Assembly (NCBI GenBank): GCA_963778075.1
Contig: CAVZTJ010000016.1
Coordinates: 372,001 to 436,000 of the forward strand
Direction of reading: 5' to 3'
Length of the DNA: 64,000 nucleotides
Source: JASHPR01 sp963778075
GTDB lineage: Bacteria > Actinomycetota > Actinomycetes > Streptosporangiales > Streptosporangiaceae
Shown here: positions 48,560-56,811 of the stretch, in pieces
Layout: the number at the start of each line of letters is the position of its first letter
How positions within the stretch are numbered: position 1 is the stretch's first letter
Position numbers and translations under genes: made by a program
Notes under the pieces: model-generated
What the model saw: the letters and a program-made list of their open reading frames with translations, nothing else
What the model was told of the DNA's origin: nothing
Database searches by the model: none

Positions 48560-48890
48560 TCAGCGGTGTTCGAGCATGCGCTCGAGCAGCGTCGCCAGGC
48601 GGCGGCCCTCGGCCGGGGTGAGCGCGCTGGTCATGGGCGACAGGGACTGTGCGACCTGGGCTACGCCGCGTTCGGCGAGCCGCATTCCGCTCGGGGCGAG
48701 GAACACGTCTACGCCGCGGCCGTCGTGCGGGTTGGGCGCCCGCTGCAGGAGGCCCCGCTTCTCGGCGCGGTCGACCAGGCCGGAGACGGTCGACTTGTCC
48801 AGGCCGAGGAAGTTCGTCAGCTCGCTCATCTTGACCCGCCGGCGCGGAGGATCGCGAGCACACGCAGCTGAGTCAGGGAGAGATCGTGCT
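48560..48890 (-). pseudogene. MarR-family regulator, frameshifted and N-terminally truncated
   Basis: The C-terminal 90 codons encode the MarR winged helix (M-S-E-L-T-N-F-L-G-L-D-K-S-T-V-S-G-L-V-D-R-A) and wing (D-G-R-G-V-D-V-F). The preceding helix, D-L-S-L-T-Q-L-R-V-L-A-I-L-R, lies in another frame and reaches a stop at 48826; one base appears lost near 48842. Further upstream the sequence becomes that of an opposite-strand dehydrogenase fragment. About 50 N-terminal residues are absent, so it is not functional. Confidence 0.65.
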
Positions 48891-49245
48891 CGTGCTCGGC
48901 GCCGGCAACGCCGGCCAGATTGCCGTCCAGGTCGCGAAGCTGCCGGGCGCGAGCCGGATCGTCGTCGCGGGGCGCCTTCACACCGGGGTGGCGGCCGGGC
49001 TCCGGGCGGCCGGAGCGGCCGACACCGTCCCGCTCGACGGGGAGCTTGACGTCGCTGCCACGCGGATCGGCGAGGCCGCGAGCGACGTGGACGTAGTGCT
49101 CGACTACCTGTGGGGCGAGCCCACAGCCGCCGCGATGGTCGCGGTCATCACCGCCCGCGCCGACCGCAGCAAGCCGCTCACCTGGGTCGAGATCGGCTCC
49201 GTCGCCGGCCCGACCGCGGCGATCCCCTCGGCCGCGTTGCGTCGT
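48877..49245 (+). pseudogene. Internal fragment of a quinone-oxidoreductase-type alcohol dehydrogenase
   Basis: About 120 codons of the Rossmann half of a medium-chain dehydrogenase: G-E-I-V-L-V-L-G-A-G-N-A-G-Q-I-A-V-Q-V-A-K, V-D-V-V-L-D-Y-L-W-G-E-P, T-W-V-E-I-G-S-V-A-G. The GroES-like N-terminal half is gone and the C-terminus dissolves after A-A-L-R. It abuts the truncated MarR gene, so one deletion probably damaged both. The stretch to 49393 reads E-Q-L-I-D-A-E-F-R-H-R-L in another frame and may be a third scrap. Confidence 0.65.
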
Positions 49246-49461
49246 CAACACGCTGTCGCGCCGATGTGCGACTGGGTACGGAGAACAACTGATCGACGCC
49301 GAATTTCGCCACCGCCTGGATGCCCGTTCTGACCAGGAACGGGCCGAGCGGCCGCTGGTGGCGCTACTTGACCTGTCGTTACGGGCGTTGTAACGTCCGG
49401 CTTGCCCAATTTTGGCACGGCCGGAGCGGCCCGTGCGAACCAAGAGAAGCAGGCGGCCTGG

Positions 49462-51603
49462 ATGTACCGCAGACTCCATTTCCTGACGACGCTCGCTCGT
49501 TTACATGCATGGCTGGCCGGGTCGCGCGGCGGTGGCCGACGGCGTCGGCTGGCTGTCATTTCTGCCTGGACGGCTGGGTTCGCGGTCTTGGCGGCCGGCG
49601 TGCCAGCCGCCGTCGTCGCTGTAGGGGCCAGCCCGACTTCCGCGGATCCGGCCACCGCCGCGGTGACCACGACCGGGATCGTGCCGAAGCCGGTGTCGGT
49701 GAGGATGGGAAGTGGCCGCTTCGTCCTCACCCGGCACGCCCGGATCGTGGCAGTAGCTGGTGCGAATGCCGCCGCGGAGTTGGTGGTTGCCGGTGACCTG
49801 GCGGCGTATCTGCGCCCCGCGACGGGCTACCCGCTGCCGACGGTGATCGGCACACCACGACCAGGCGACATCGGCTTGGAGATCGGCAACCCCAGCACGC
49901 TTAGGCCCAGCCAAAGGGCCGAGGGGTACCAGCTCGACACCACGACGTCGGGTGTGAAGATCGAGGCGCCGGCTGCTCACGGGCTTTATAACGGCATTCA
50001 AACTTTTCGCCAGCTTCTGCCTGCGTGGGTTAACAGCCCGACGGTCGTGCAGGAGTCATGGACAACGCCTGTGGTCGCCATCACTGATTATCCCCGCTAT
50101 TCGTACCGGGGCCTGCTGCTTGATATCGCCCGGCACTACGAGCCAGCATCAGCCGTCGAGCAACTTATCAATCAGATTTCCGCATACAAGATAGACGTGC
50201 TGCACCTGCACCTCAGCGACGACCAAGGCTTCCGTTTGGCGATCAACGGCTTCCCCAGGCTGTCCGCCATCGGCGGACGGGGCTCGGTGGGCACTGACGG
50301 CAGGCTGGTCGACTCCGGCGGTTTCTGGACACAGGCACAGTACAAGGCCGTGGTGGCCGACGCAGCCGCGCACTTCATAACCGTCGTACCTGAAGTCGAC
50401 TCCCCCGGCCACAGCAACGCGATCATCATGTCGGAGTACAACGACACCAGCAATCCGGCGCTCCCGGTCAATCCCCACAGCATCAACTGCGGCCAGTACA
50501 ACCCGCCGCAGTGGGACTACACCGAGGACGTCGGCTACAGCGCACTGTGCCCGGGCAGCCGGGACACGTGGGCGGTCATGACCGCTATCATCGGCCAGCT
50601 CACCGCCATCACCTCGGGCCCCTACTACGACCTCGGAGGCGACGAGGTGCCGACGTCACTGCTCAGCAAGCCGGAATATGCAGCCTTTATCAACCGGGAA
50701 GCGGGCATCGTGACCAGCCACGGCAAGACGGTGATGGGCTGGGCCGACATCGCCGGCCAGGGAACCACCCCGCCAGCCGGCTCCATCGCCGAGTACTGGC
50801 AGCCCGCCGGGGGCACGTCACCTGGGACGGCCAGCGGCCGCGAGGCCGTCGCCAAGCACATGAAGATCGTGATGGCACCAGCCAACCACACTTACCTCGA
50901 CCAGAAGTACATCGTCACCGCGCGGTCCAGCGTGCCGCCGTCGCTAGGCATGAACTGGGCCTGCCCCAGCGGATGCGACGTCTCCAGCGCCTACAACTGG
51001 AACCCCGGCGGATTCGTCAGTGGCGTCACCGACCGGAACGTCATCGGCGTGGAAGGCGCCATGTGGGGCGAAACGATCGCGAACCTGGCCAACGCCGACT
51101 ACATGATCTTCCCGCGACTCCTCGCCCTGGCGGAAATCGCCTGGTCACCAAGTGCCCGTCGGACCCCGGCCAGTCCTGCCTATCACGACTTCCTGCACCG
51201 CCTCGGCGGCCAGGGAGCTCGCCTCCAGGCAGCTGGGGTGAACTTCTATCCCTCAACCCAAGTGGCCTGGCCGCTGAACGTCGTCGGAACCACCGCGACC
51301 GCCAACGCCCACGGCCAGGTGGACAGCCCGGTCGCGACGCTGTCGGCACCAGGCTTTCCTGACAGCACCCTCACCATGTGCGACTCCTCGCTAGGAATCG
51401 GGTGCACCATCAACTGGGGTGATGGAAGCACCAGCACCGGCGACGTGACCGGCGCCAACGCCACCGGCACCCAGGTGAACAGCCTATATACCATTTTCGG
51501 GGAGCATACCTACGCGCACCCCGGCACCTATCACGGCGTAGTGACAGTAACCGCAGGCAACGCCACACCGGTCAGAGCGGACTTCACAGTAACCTGGCAA
51601 TGA
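49462..51603 (+). CDS. Secreted beta-N-acetylhexosaminidase (GH20) with C-terminal PKD-like domain
   Basis: About 713 residues from ATG 49462. A basic stretch (R-G-G-G-R-R-R-R) and a hydrophobic segment near 32-53 form a long signal peptide or anchor. A GH20b-like domain follows, then the catalytic barrel with D-V-L-H-L-H-L-S-D-D-Q-G-F and the acid/base pair in D-L-G-G-D-E-V near 393. The last 100 residues (I-N-W-G-D-G-S-T, then Y-A-H-P-G-T-Y) are PKD-like. It removes terminal GlcNAc or GalNAc from chitin oligosaccharides or glycans outside the cell. The third-base pattern is less G/C-rich than in neighbouring genes. Confidence 0.88.
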   Translation: MYRRLHFLTTLARLHAWLAGSRGGGRRRRLAVISAWTAGFAVLAAGVPAAVVAVGASPTSADPATAAVTTTGIVPKPVSVRMGSGRFVLTRHARIVAVAGANAAAELVVAGDLAAYLRPATGYPLPTVIGTPRPGDIGLEIGNPSTLRPSQRAEGYQLDTTTSGVKIEAPAAHGLYNGIQTFRQLLPAWVNSPTVVQESWTTPVVAITDYPRYSYRGLLLDIARHYEPASAVEQLINQISAYKIDVLHLHLSDDQGFRLAINGFPRLSAIGGRGSVGTDGRLVDSGGFWTQAQYKAVVADAAAHFITVVPEVDSPGHSNAIIMSEYNDTSNPALPVNPHSINCGQYNPPQWDYTEDVGYSALCPGSRDTWAVMTAIIGQLTAITSGPYYDLGGDEVPTSLLSKPEYAAFINREAGIVTSHGKTVMGWADIAGQGTTPPAGSIAEYWQPAGGTSPGTASGREAVAKHMKIVMAPANHTYLDQKYIVTARSSVPPSLGMNWACPSGCDVSSAYNWNPGGFVSGVTDRNVIGVEGAMWGETIANLANADYMIFPRLLALAEIAWSPSARRTPASPAYHDFLHRLGGQGARLQAAGVNFYPSTQVAWPLNVVGTTATANAHGQVDSPVATLSAPGFPDSTLTMCDSSLGIGCTINWGDGSTSTGDVTGANATGTQVNSLYTIFGEHTYAHPGTYHGVVTVTAGNATPVRADFTVTWQ

Positions 51604-52330
51604 CTCGAACCCAGGCTTCAGTCACCCCGACGCGACCGAAGAAATCCAGTGCGCAGTAGCGGCTGCTCGATCCTCTCGGCCTGCACACGGCCCGGCTGCC
51701 GATCAGGACCCACATTCTCGCGTCGGCATCTAGGTTACGCAGAGGGTGCGGTCGTTGGCGCTGGCCCGGTATCAGGGCGGTGATGAGCACTTCACAGTCC
51801 CACCGGGAGCCAGGCGGGTCACGGTGAGCCAGTGATGCCCGTTCCAGTGCAGCGCGTGCTCGCTGGTGGTGTCATCCCAGCCGATCCAGACGTTGGAGGG
51901 CGACACCGCGGTGACGCCTGGGCCGCCGTCGTTGAGCACCCGACGCGGCATGCTGACCCGGCTCCAGGCGCGACGGAACCGAGATAGACCTGACCCGCGA
52001 GCAGTTCACCAGCCACGAAGTGATCCAGCAGCCACGCGCCATGCCGCGGCCTTCCGAACTGCCCAAGCGCGCAGCCGAGCAGTACCTCACGCTGAAACAC
52101 CGCGTACTTCATGCCCTCGGCGTGACCGACGCCAGTGACAGCCGCTAACCACGGCCCACCCGCTTGGGGCCTGGACGTCGTCGTAGCCGCGCTCGGCCGG
52201 CCGCGTGCACAGGGCCGCGCCGGCCGCGTGCACAGGGCCGTGGTGGACCGGCCGCGTGCACAGGGCCGTGGTGGACCGGCCGTGTGCACAGGGCCGGAGC
52301 TGGGTCGGCCGCGGCACGGCACGGCTGTGG
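51604..52330. other. Gene-poor segment with coding scraps
   Basis: No intact gene is seen over about 730 bases. On the minus strand 51966 down to 51772 reads V-S-P-S-N-V-W-I-G-W-D-D and A-L-H-W-N-G-H-H-W-L, a scrap of a beta-propeller-like secreted protein. On the plus strand 51966-52148 reads E-I-D-L-T-R-E-Q-F-T-S-H-E-V-I and L-T-L-K-H-R-V-L-H-A-L-G-V, the end of an unrecognised protein. The rest is taken by the repeats at 52199-52296. Confidence 0.45.
52199..52296. repeat. Four 19-base near-palindromic units
   Basis: GGCCGCGTGCACAGGGCCG occurs at 52199, 52222 and 52250, and with one change (T for C) at 52278. Spacers are 4, 9 and 9 bases, the last two identical (TGGTGGACC). With the preceding C each unit is a 20-base imperfect palindrome, CGGCC..GTGCAC..GGCCG. 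It lies 35 bases beyond the arabinanase stop. Confidence 0.85.
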
Positions 52331-53452
52331 TCAGCCGAGCGGAATGCTGCTGCCAGGAACCGGGGTCAGCGGCTGGCCCGTGACCGGCCAGCCGGAGGGC
52401 AGCCAGACCAGCGGCCGGACCTGCACCCACGGGTCGCCGTTCTCGAAGGCGTCGTAGTAGTGGTAGACGAGGTAGGACCGGGAGCCGTCGGTGAAGACCG
52501 ACGACGATCCGGGGCCGATCATCCCTTCGTCGCTGCCCTGCAGTTCCATGCCGCCGGAGTTCATCATGGCCGTGCCGGCCGGGTCGACGTAGGGCCCGGT
52601 CACCGCCGTGGACCGGCCGACCATGATGCGGTAGGTGCTGCCGATGCCGGCGCAGCAGGTGTCGAACGACACGATCAGGTAGTAGTAGCCGTCGTGGTAG
52701 GTGATGCCCGCGCCCTCCTCGGCGTCGGGCGCGGGTCGCTGCGCCAGCGAGTAGATGGTGGGTGAGGCGCTGGCCGGCTTCCCGGTCGCCGCGTCCAGCG
52801 CTATGAGCTTGATCCCGCTCCAGTAGGAGCCGAACACCAGCCACTTGCCCCCATCTGGCGTGCTGACCAGCGAGGGGTCAATGGCGTTGTAGTCGTCGCT
52901 GCTAGTGCTGCGGAAGACCAGGCCGCGGTCGGTCCAGTGGTAGCGCGGGCTGCGGGGATCAAGCGTCGGCGTGGTAGCCAGGCCGATCACGGAGTTGTTC
53001 GAGCCGAAGCTGGAGCCGGCGTAGTACAGATGCCACAGGCCGTTGAAGAACGAGATATCCGGCGCCCACAGGTTGGGAATGTTGCCCAGCGCCGCGGTGA
53101 TCCACGCGGGTTTGGCGGCGAAGACTGTCCCGGCGTAAGTCCACTGGCGCAGGTTGTGTGAGGTCCGGATCTGGATGTTGCCGTTGCCGATCACCCCCGC
53201 CGGGTCCCCGGTCGAGAACAGGTAGTACGTGCCGCCCTCCCGGGCCATGCTCGGATCGTGCACGAAGATGTAAGGGCTGGGAATGCCCGCCGTCTTCGCG
53301 CCGGCCGCCGACCCGCCGACCGCTGCAGCGGTCCGCGCCATCCCGCCGGGCGCCGCAGCCGCGCTGCCGCCAACCAGCAGCGCTCCCGCCAGCGCCAGCG
53401 CGCCGACGAGGGCAACCCGGCTCAGCGGTGTCCTGCCCATGCCAGTCTTCAT
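52331..53452 (-). CDS. Secreted arabinan endo-1,5-alpha-L-arabinosidase-type GH43 enzyme
   Basis: A 373-residue protein with a clear Sec signal peptide (basic start, then L-V-G-A-L-A-L-A-G-A-L-L-V, cut after A-A-A-A). The five-blade propeller residues are V-H-D-P-S-M near 65 (general base), A-I-D-P-S near 193 (pKa modulator) and E-E-G-A-G near 248 (acid). GH43 enzymes of this group cut arabinan side chains of pectin. It is the only gene on its transcript; a 20-base palindrome lies 24 bases upstream of the ATG. Confidence 0.88.
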   Translation of the reverse strand: MKTGMGRTPLSRVALVGALALAGALLVGGSAAAAPGGMARTAAAVGGSAAGAKTAGIPSPYIFVHDPSMAREGGTYYLFSTGDPAGVIGNGNIQIRTSHNLRQWTYAGTVFAAKPAWITAALGNIPNLWAPDISFFNGLWHLYYAGSSFGSNNSVIGLATTPTLDPRSPRYHWTDRGLVFRSTSSDDYNAIDPSLVSTPDGGKWLVFGSYWSGIKLIALDAATGKPASASPTIYSLAQRPAPDAEEGAGITYHDGYYYLIVSFDTCCAGIGSTYRIMVGRSTAVTGPYVDPAGTAMMNSGGMELQGSDEGMIGPGSSSVFTDGSRSYLVYHYYDAFENGDPWVQVRPLVWLPSGWPVTGQPLTPVPGSSIPLG

Positions 53453-53475
53453 CGGGCCTCCGCAGGGCGATCGGC

Positions 53476-53512
53476 ATGAGCGAACGTTCGCTCATGGGTT
53501 CTTGCAATTTTA
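53476..53512 (-). promoter_or_regulatory. Perfect 20-base palindrome and -10 box before the arabinanase
   Basis: ATGAGCGAACGTTCGCTCAT (53476-53495) is perfectly palindromic. On the minus strand a TAAAAT (53512-53507) lies just upstream, so the palindrome would cover the start of transcription and block it when bound. It is a longer version of the motif at 36786, 37701 and 53569. The central GAACGTTC is reminiscent of LacI-type sites. Confidence 0.65.
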
Positions 53513-53568
53513 GGCGATTTATGGGTATCTCGTCCAGGAATAGATGGGTCATAGCCGCGACAGGGCGG

Positions 53569-53582
53569 CGAGCGTTCGCTCA
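53569..53582 (+). promoter_or_regulatory. Further copy of the TGAGCG..CGCTCA motif
   Basis: CGAGCGTTCGCTCA differs from TGAGCGTTCGCTCA at one position. Its last base is the A of the ATG opening the kelch fragment at 53582. It lies 73 bases from the palindrome at 53476-53495. Confidence 0.45.
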
Positions 53583-54541
53583 TGATCGTCTGGGGCGGCT
53601 ACTCGAACATGACCCAGTACGGCGACGGCGCCGCGTACAACCCGCAGACCCGGACCTGGACGAAGATCGCCGCCAGCCCGCTCGTCGGCGAGGACAGCGC
53701 GATGAGCGTCTGGACGGGCAAGGACATGCTCATCTTCGGTGGCTCGGGGACCTCCGGCAGTTCCTCCGAAGGTGCCGCATATGACCCCGCGACCAATACC
53801 TGGCGCGAGCTGGCGCCGATCCCGCGTTCTCTCGGCGGCAACCTCACGGGCAGCGGCAGCTATGCCGTGTGGACCGGGAAAGTCATGGTGGCGTGGGGTT
53901 TCTTCGGGAACGGCGGCGGGGCGCATGGTGGCGGCTCGCTGGCCGCTGCGACCTACAACCCGGCGACGAACTCGTGGACGACCGGCACGGTGGCTCCGGC
54001 GCAGGCTCCGCTGTTCGGTGACGCCATCTGGACCGGCAAGGAGATGATCATCTGGGGGTCGTCGGTGGATTCGCATAGCCGCTTGGAGGGCTTGGCCTAC
54101 GACCCCGCGACAGGGAAATGGTCGACGCTGCCAGCCTCTCCCCTCGGGAGCGCCGAGCGCGAAGCGATGCTGGCCGTATGGACCGGCAGGTACCTGGTCG
54201 TTGGCGGGGGTGACGGCGGGGCAGGCCTGCAGAAGGACGCCGCCGCATACGATCCCGTGACCGACAGCTGGATGCGCCTCCCAGATGCGCCGGTGGGGCT
54301 GGCGGGGGGGGCGGGCGGGGGCGGGGGGCGGGGGCGGCCGGCCGGGCTCTTCCACTTGCCGGTCAAGGGCTGGCGGGGGCGCGACGGGCCGGGCTCTTCC
54401 AGCGGCCGGACGACCGGGACAGCCAGGCGACCGGGACCGAGTAGAGGGCGATCATGGCGTCGACGATCCGCAGCAACGGGAAGAACACGCCCAGCAGGAG
54501 CAGCCGCGGCCGCCGCTCGATCAGCGCCACCGCGCAGGTGA
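53582..54541 (+). pseudogene. Kelch-type beta-propeller protein, truncated at both ends
   Basis: From 53582 to about 54296 the frame encodes kelch-like blades: M-I-V-W-G-G, A-A-Y-N-P-Q-T-R-T-W, M-L-I-F-G-G, A-A-Y-D-P-A-T-N-T-W, Y-L-V-V-G-G-G, each with the G-G and Y-P-T-W pattern. There is no signal peptide and it starts in mid-blade. After a G-tract at 54304 the frame continues to 54541 only as the complement of the glycosyltransferase gene. About four blades remain, so it is probably a relic. Confidence 0.55.
54304..54334 (+). other. G-quadruplex-like tract
   Basis: Five runs of 8, 3, 5, 6 and 5 guanines are separated by single cytosines. This is an extreme G4-forming pattern on the plus strand. 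It lies between the truncated kelch frame and the convergent GT2 stop at 54363. Confidence 0.85.
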
Positions 54542-55625
54542 GCAGGTAGTCGGGTAGCACGACGCCGAACAGCACGGTGGTCAGCCGCACGTGTGCGGAC
54601 ACCGCAGCGTAGACGTCGGCGAACCAGGGCCAGCCCGCCACACCCCCGGCCACCTCCGGCACGGCCAGCACCAGCAGGACGAGCGGGAGCAGCGCGAACA
54701 GAACGCTGGAGGTGACGAGTTCCAGCAGCAGCAGCGCGAGCATGGCCGTGAACAGGTTCGCCCGGGGCGGGTGCCGCCGGACCGTCTGCCAGAGCCCGAC
54801 CGCCCACCGCTTGGTCTGCCGGACGTAGTCCCGGAAGTTGTCCGGGTCCTGGGTGACCGCGACCGCGCCGAGGTTGAAGCCGACCTTGCCGAGCCGCTTC
54901 TGGTAGACCTCGAACGTCATGTTGAAGTCCTCGATGACCAGCCCGGGCGGGTTCATGTCGATCTTGGGCAGCACCCGGGTCCGGTACAGGCTGGCGAAGC
55001 CGGGGACTATGGGCGTGGCGTTGGAGCGCAGGTAGGTCTGGCCGAACTTGAGCGCCCGCTGGCCCACGGTGTAGATCCGGGTGCGGTGGCCAACCAGCAC
55101 GTTTCCGCTGGGCGACAGCTTCCGGTCCAGGGCGGTTCGAACGCACCCGGCCACCGCGACCACGTTGGGGTCGGCGAACATCGGCAGCGCCGCGCCGAAG
55201 TAGCCGGGCTGCACCCGGGTGTCGGCGTCCAGCAGCATCACCAGCGCGAAGCGCCGGACCAGGCCGAACCGCTCGATGGCCTCCTGCAGCGCCCCGGCCT
55301 TGCCGACGTTCTCCTTCGTCTCGATCACCCGGGCGCCTGAGTGGCGGGCAATCTGGACCGTCGCGTCGGTGGAGCCGTCCGACACCACGTGCACGTTCTG
55401 CCGGGGCACCAGGGCCATGATCGAACGCAGGCTCTCCCCGATGACCAGGGCCTCGTTGTGCGCGGGGATGAGCACGGCGACGTCGGCCACGCCGAGCTCG
55501 CCGTCGCGTGCGGCCGCAGGCGGTGACCGTCGGGTTCCCGACTCGGCGAGCCTGACCAGCCCGATCGCTCCCCAGAGCGCGAAGTTCGCCCCGAGCAGCA
55601 GGATCGCGAGCGCCCACCATGGCAT
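54363..55625 (-). CDS. Processive GT2-family glycosyltransferase
   Basis: A 420-residue membrane glycosyltransferase. One helix (residues 3-25) precedes the GT-A domain with V-L-I-P-A-H-N-E-A, the metal-binding L-L-D-A-D near 130, the acceptor-side V-I-E-D-F near 228 and the Q-T-K-R-W motif near 270. Four or so C-terminal helices form the channel. These motifs define synthases that extrude polysaccharides such as hyaluronan, chitin oligomers or cellulose. It overlaps the GH18 gene by ATGA. The last 14 residues (W-K-S-P-A-R-R-A-P-A) recur in a DNA duplication just past the stop. Confidence 0.85.
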   Translation of the reverse strand: MPWWALAILLLGANFALWGAIGLVRLAESGTRRSPPAAARDGELGVADVAVLIPAHNEALVIGESLRSIMALVPRQNVHVVSDGSTDATVQIARHSGARVIETKENVGKAGALQEAIERFGLVRRFALVMLLDADTRVQPGYFGAALPMFADPNVVAVAGCVRTALDRKLSPSGNVLVGHRTRIYTVGQRALKFGQTYLRSNATPIVPGFASLYRTRVLPKIDMNPPGLVIEDFNMTFEVYQKRLGKVGFNLGAVAVTQDPDNFRDYVRQTKRWAVGLWQTVRRHPPRANLFTAMLALLLLELVTSSVLFALLPLVLLVLAVPEVAGGVAGWPWFADVYAAVSAHVRLTTVLFGVVLPDYLLTCAVALIERRPRLLLLGVFFPLLRIVDAMIALYSVPVAWLSRSSGRWKSPARRAPASP

Positions 55626-56797
55626 CACGGCGACGACCTCGCCGGGGACTGGGCGCGCGGCCCGGAGACGGGCAGCACCTGCCGCAGCGCGGCCCAGGTG
55701 CCGGTGTCCTCGTAACCGAACATCCACAGGTAGACCCCGCCGATCCCGGCGCCGTGGGCGACGGCGAACTTGGCCCGGGAACTGGCCGCATTCTCGAACC
55801 ACACGGTGTGTTTGCGGCCCGCCGGATCCCTATAGGTGAACCAGGGTGCCTGGGCCCGAGTGTCGTAACGCGGCGCAGCGTGGTACTCGCGCGACAGCCG
55901 GAGCGCCTGCAGCCAGCTCGTGGCCGTGCCGTGTCCGCCGGACCAGTCGTAGCCGTACAGCGGGATCCCGAGCACGATCTTGCCGGCGGGGATCTGCGTC
56001 TTGGCGTAGCGCAGCACGTCGCGCAGCCAGTCGACCGGAGCGATCGGGCCGGGCGCGGAACTGGCCCAGTGGTAGTCGTAGCCCATCAGCCGTACCTGGT
56101 CGGCGGCCCGGCCGATGGCCCGGTAGTCCTGCGCGACGTTGGTCGGCGAGTTACCCGCGTCGCTGGTCTTGGCGAACAGCGCGACCGAGAGCACCTTCCC
56201 CTTGGCGTGCAGCGCCGCGGCGAGACGTTCGCAGAACGTGGTGAAGTCCTGCCGGTCGCCGGCCCGCAGCTGCTCGTAGTCGATGTCGATTCCCGCGTAG
56301 TGATTGGCCTGGACCAGCGCTGCGATCGCATCGATCTGCCGGGCCATCAGCGCCGGGCTGTGCAGCACCCGGGCCACCGGCTGGTATGACCACCGCCCCC
56401 CGGTGACGTCCGCCAGGCTCGGCACTATCCGCATGCCCGCCGCGCGCAGCTTGCCGATGTCGGCACTGATCGTTTCCGCCTGGCCCCGGGGGTACTGGGT
56501 GACGATCTGGCCGGAGCTGTCGAGACCGTAGATCCAGGGCGAGACCTCGGTGACGGTCCGCCGGTTCTGCAGAACGGCCGCGGTTCCGTGCTGGATGTTC
56601 CAGTACGGCACCGAGGCCACCACGACCCTGGGCGGGGGCGCCGGCGCGCTAAGCCGCTGCACGCCGACCACCAGGCCCGCGACCACGGCCCCGGCCAGCA
56701 CGACGGCGAGCCACACGGCCCCCGCGAACGGGTGGCGGGTGGGAGGTGACGCGCGCGCGGCGTCTCGGTGGGATGACCCGGCCGTCTTCGATCGCAT
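55625..56797 (-). CDS. Membrane-anchored or secreted GH18-type glycosidase
   Basis: A 390-residue protein. A single hydrophobic segment at 25-50 acts as signal anchor. The GH18 barrel has the catalytic motif G-I-D-I-D-Y-E near 172 (the Asp-x-Asp-x-Glu of chitinases and spore-cortex GH18 enzymes), Y-D-Y-H-W near 230 and a C-terminal Y-L-W-M-F-G-Y-E-D. It resembles the SpoVS/YaaH-like or hydrolase-like group more than classical chitinases. Coupled to the GT2 gene, it may trim or release the polymer being made. Confidence 0.8.
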   Translation of the reverse strand: MRSKTAGSSHRDAARASPPTRHPFAGAVWLAVVLAGAVVAGLVVGVQRLSAPAPPPRVVVASVPYWNIQHGTAAVLQNRRTVTEVSPWIYGLDSSGQIVTQYPRGQAETISADIGKLRAAGMRIVPSLADVTGGRWSYQPVARVLHSPALMARQIDAIAALVQANHYAGIDIDYEQLRAGDRQDFTTFCERLAAALHAKGKVLSVALFAKTSDAGNSPTNVAQDYRAIGRAADQVRLMGYDYHWASSAPGPIAPVDWLRDVLRYAKTQIPAGKIVLGIPLYGYDWSGGHGTATSWLQALRLSREYHAAPRYDTRAQAPWFTYRDPAGRKHTVWFENAASSRAKFAVAHGAGIGGVYLWMFGYEDTGTWAALRQVLPVSGPRAQSPARSSP

Positions 56798-56811
56798 CGG
56801 TGCGCCGGGCC

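Noticed and set aside
52199..52296. Possible CRISPR array or origin iterons
   Set aside because: Spacers are 4-9 bases and partly identical, and no replication initiator or cas gene is nearby.
54097..55791. A 564-codon minus-strand frame overlapping the GT2 gene
   Set aside because: It is in a different frame from the glycosyltransferase motifs and has no domain; the 54363-55625 frame carries the GT2 signatures.
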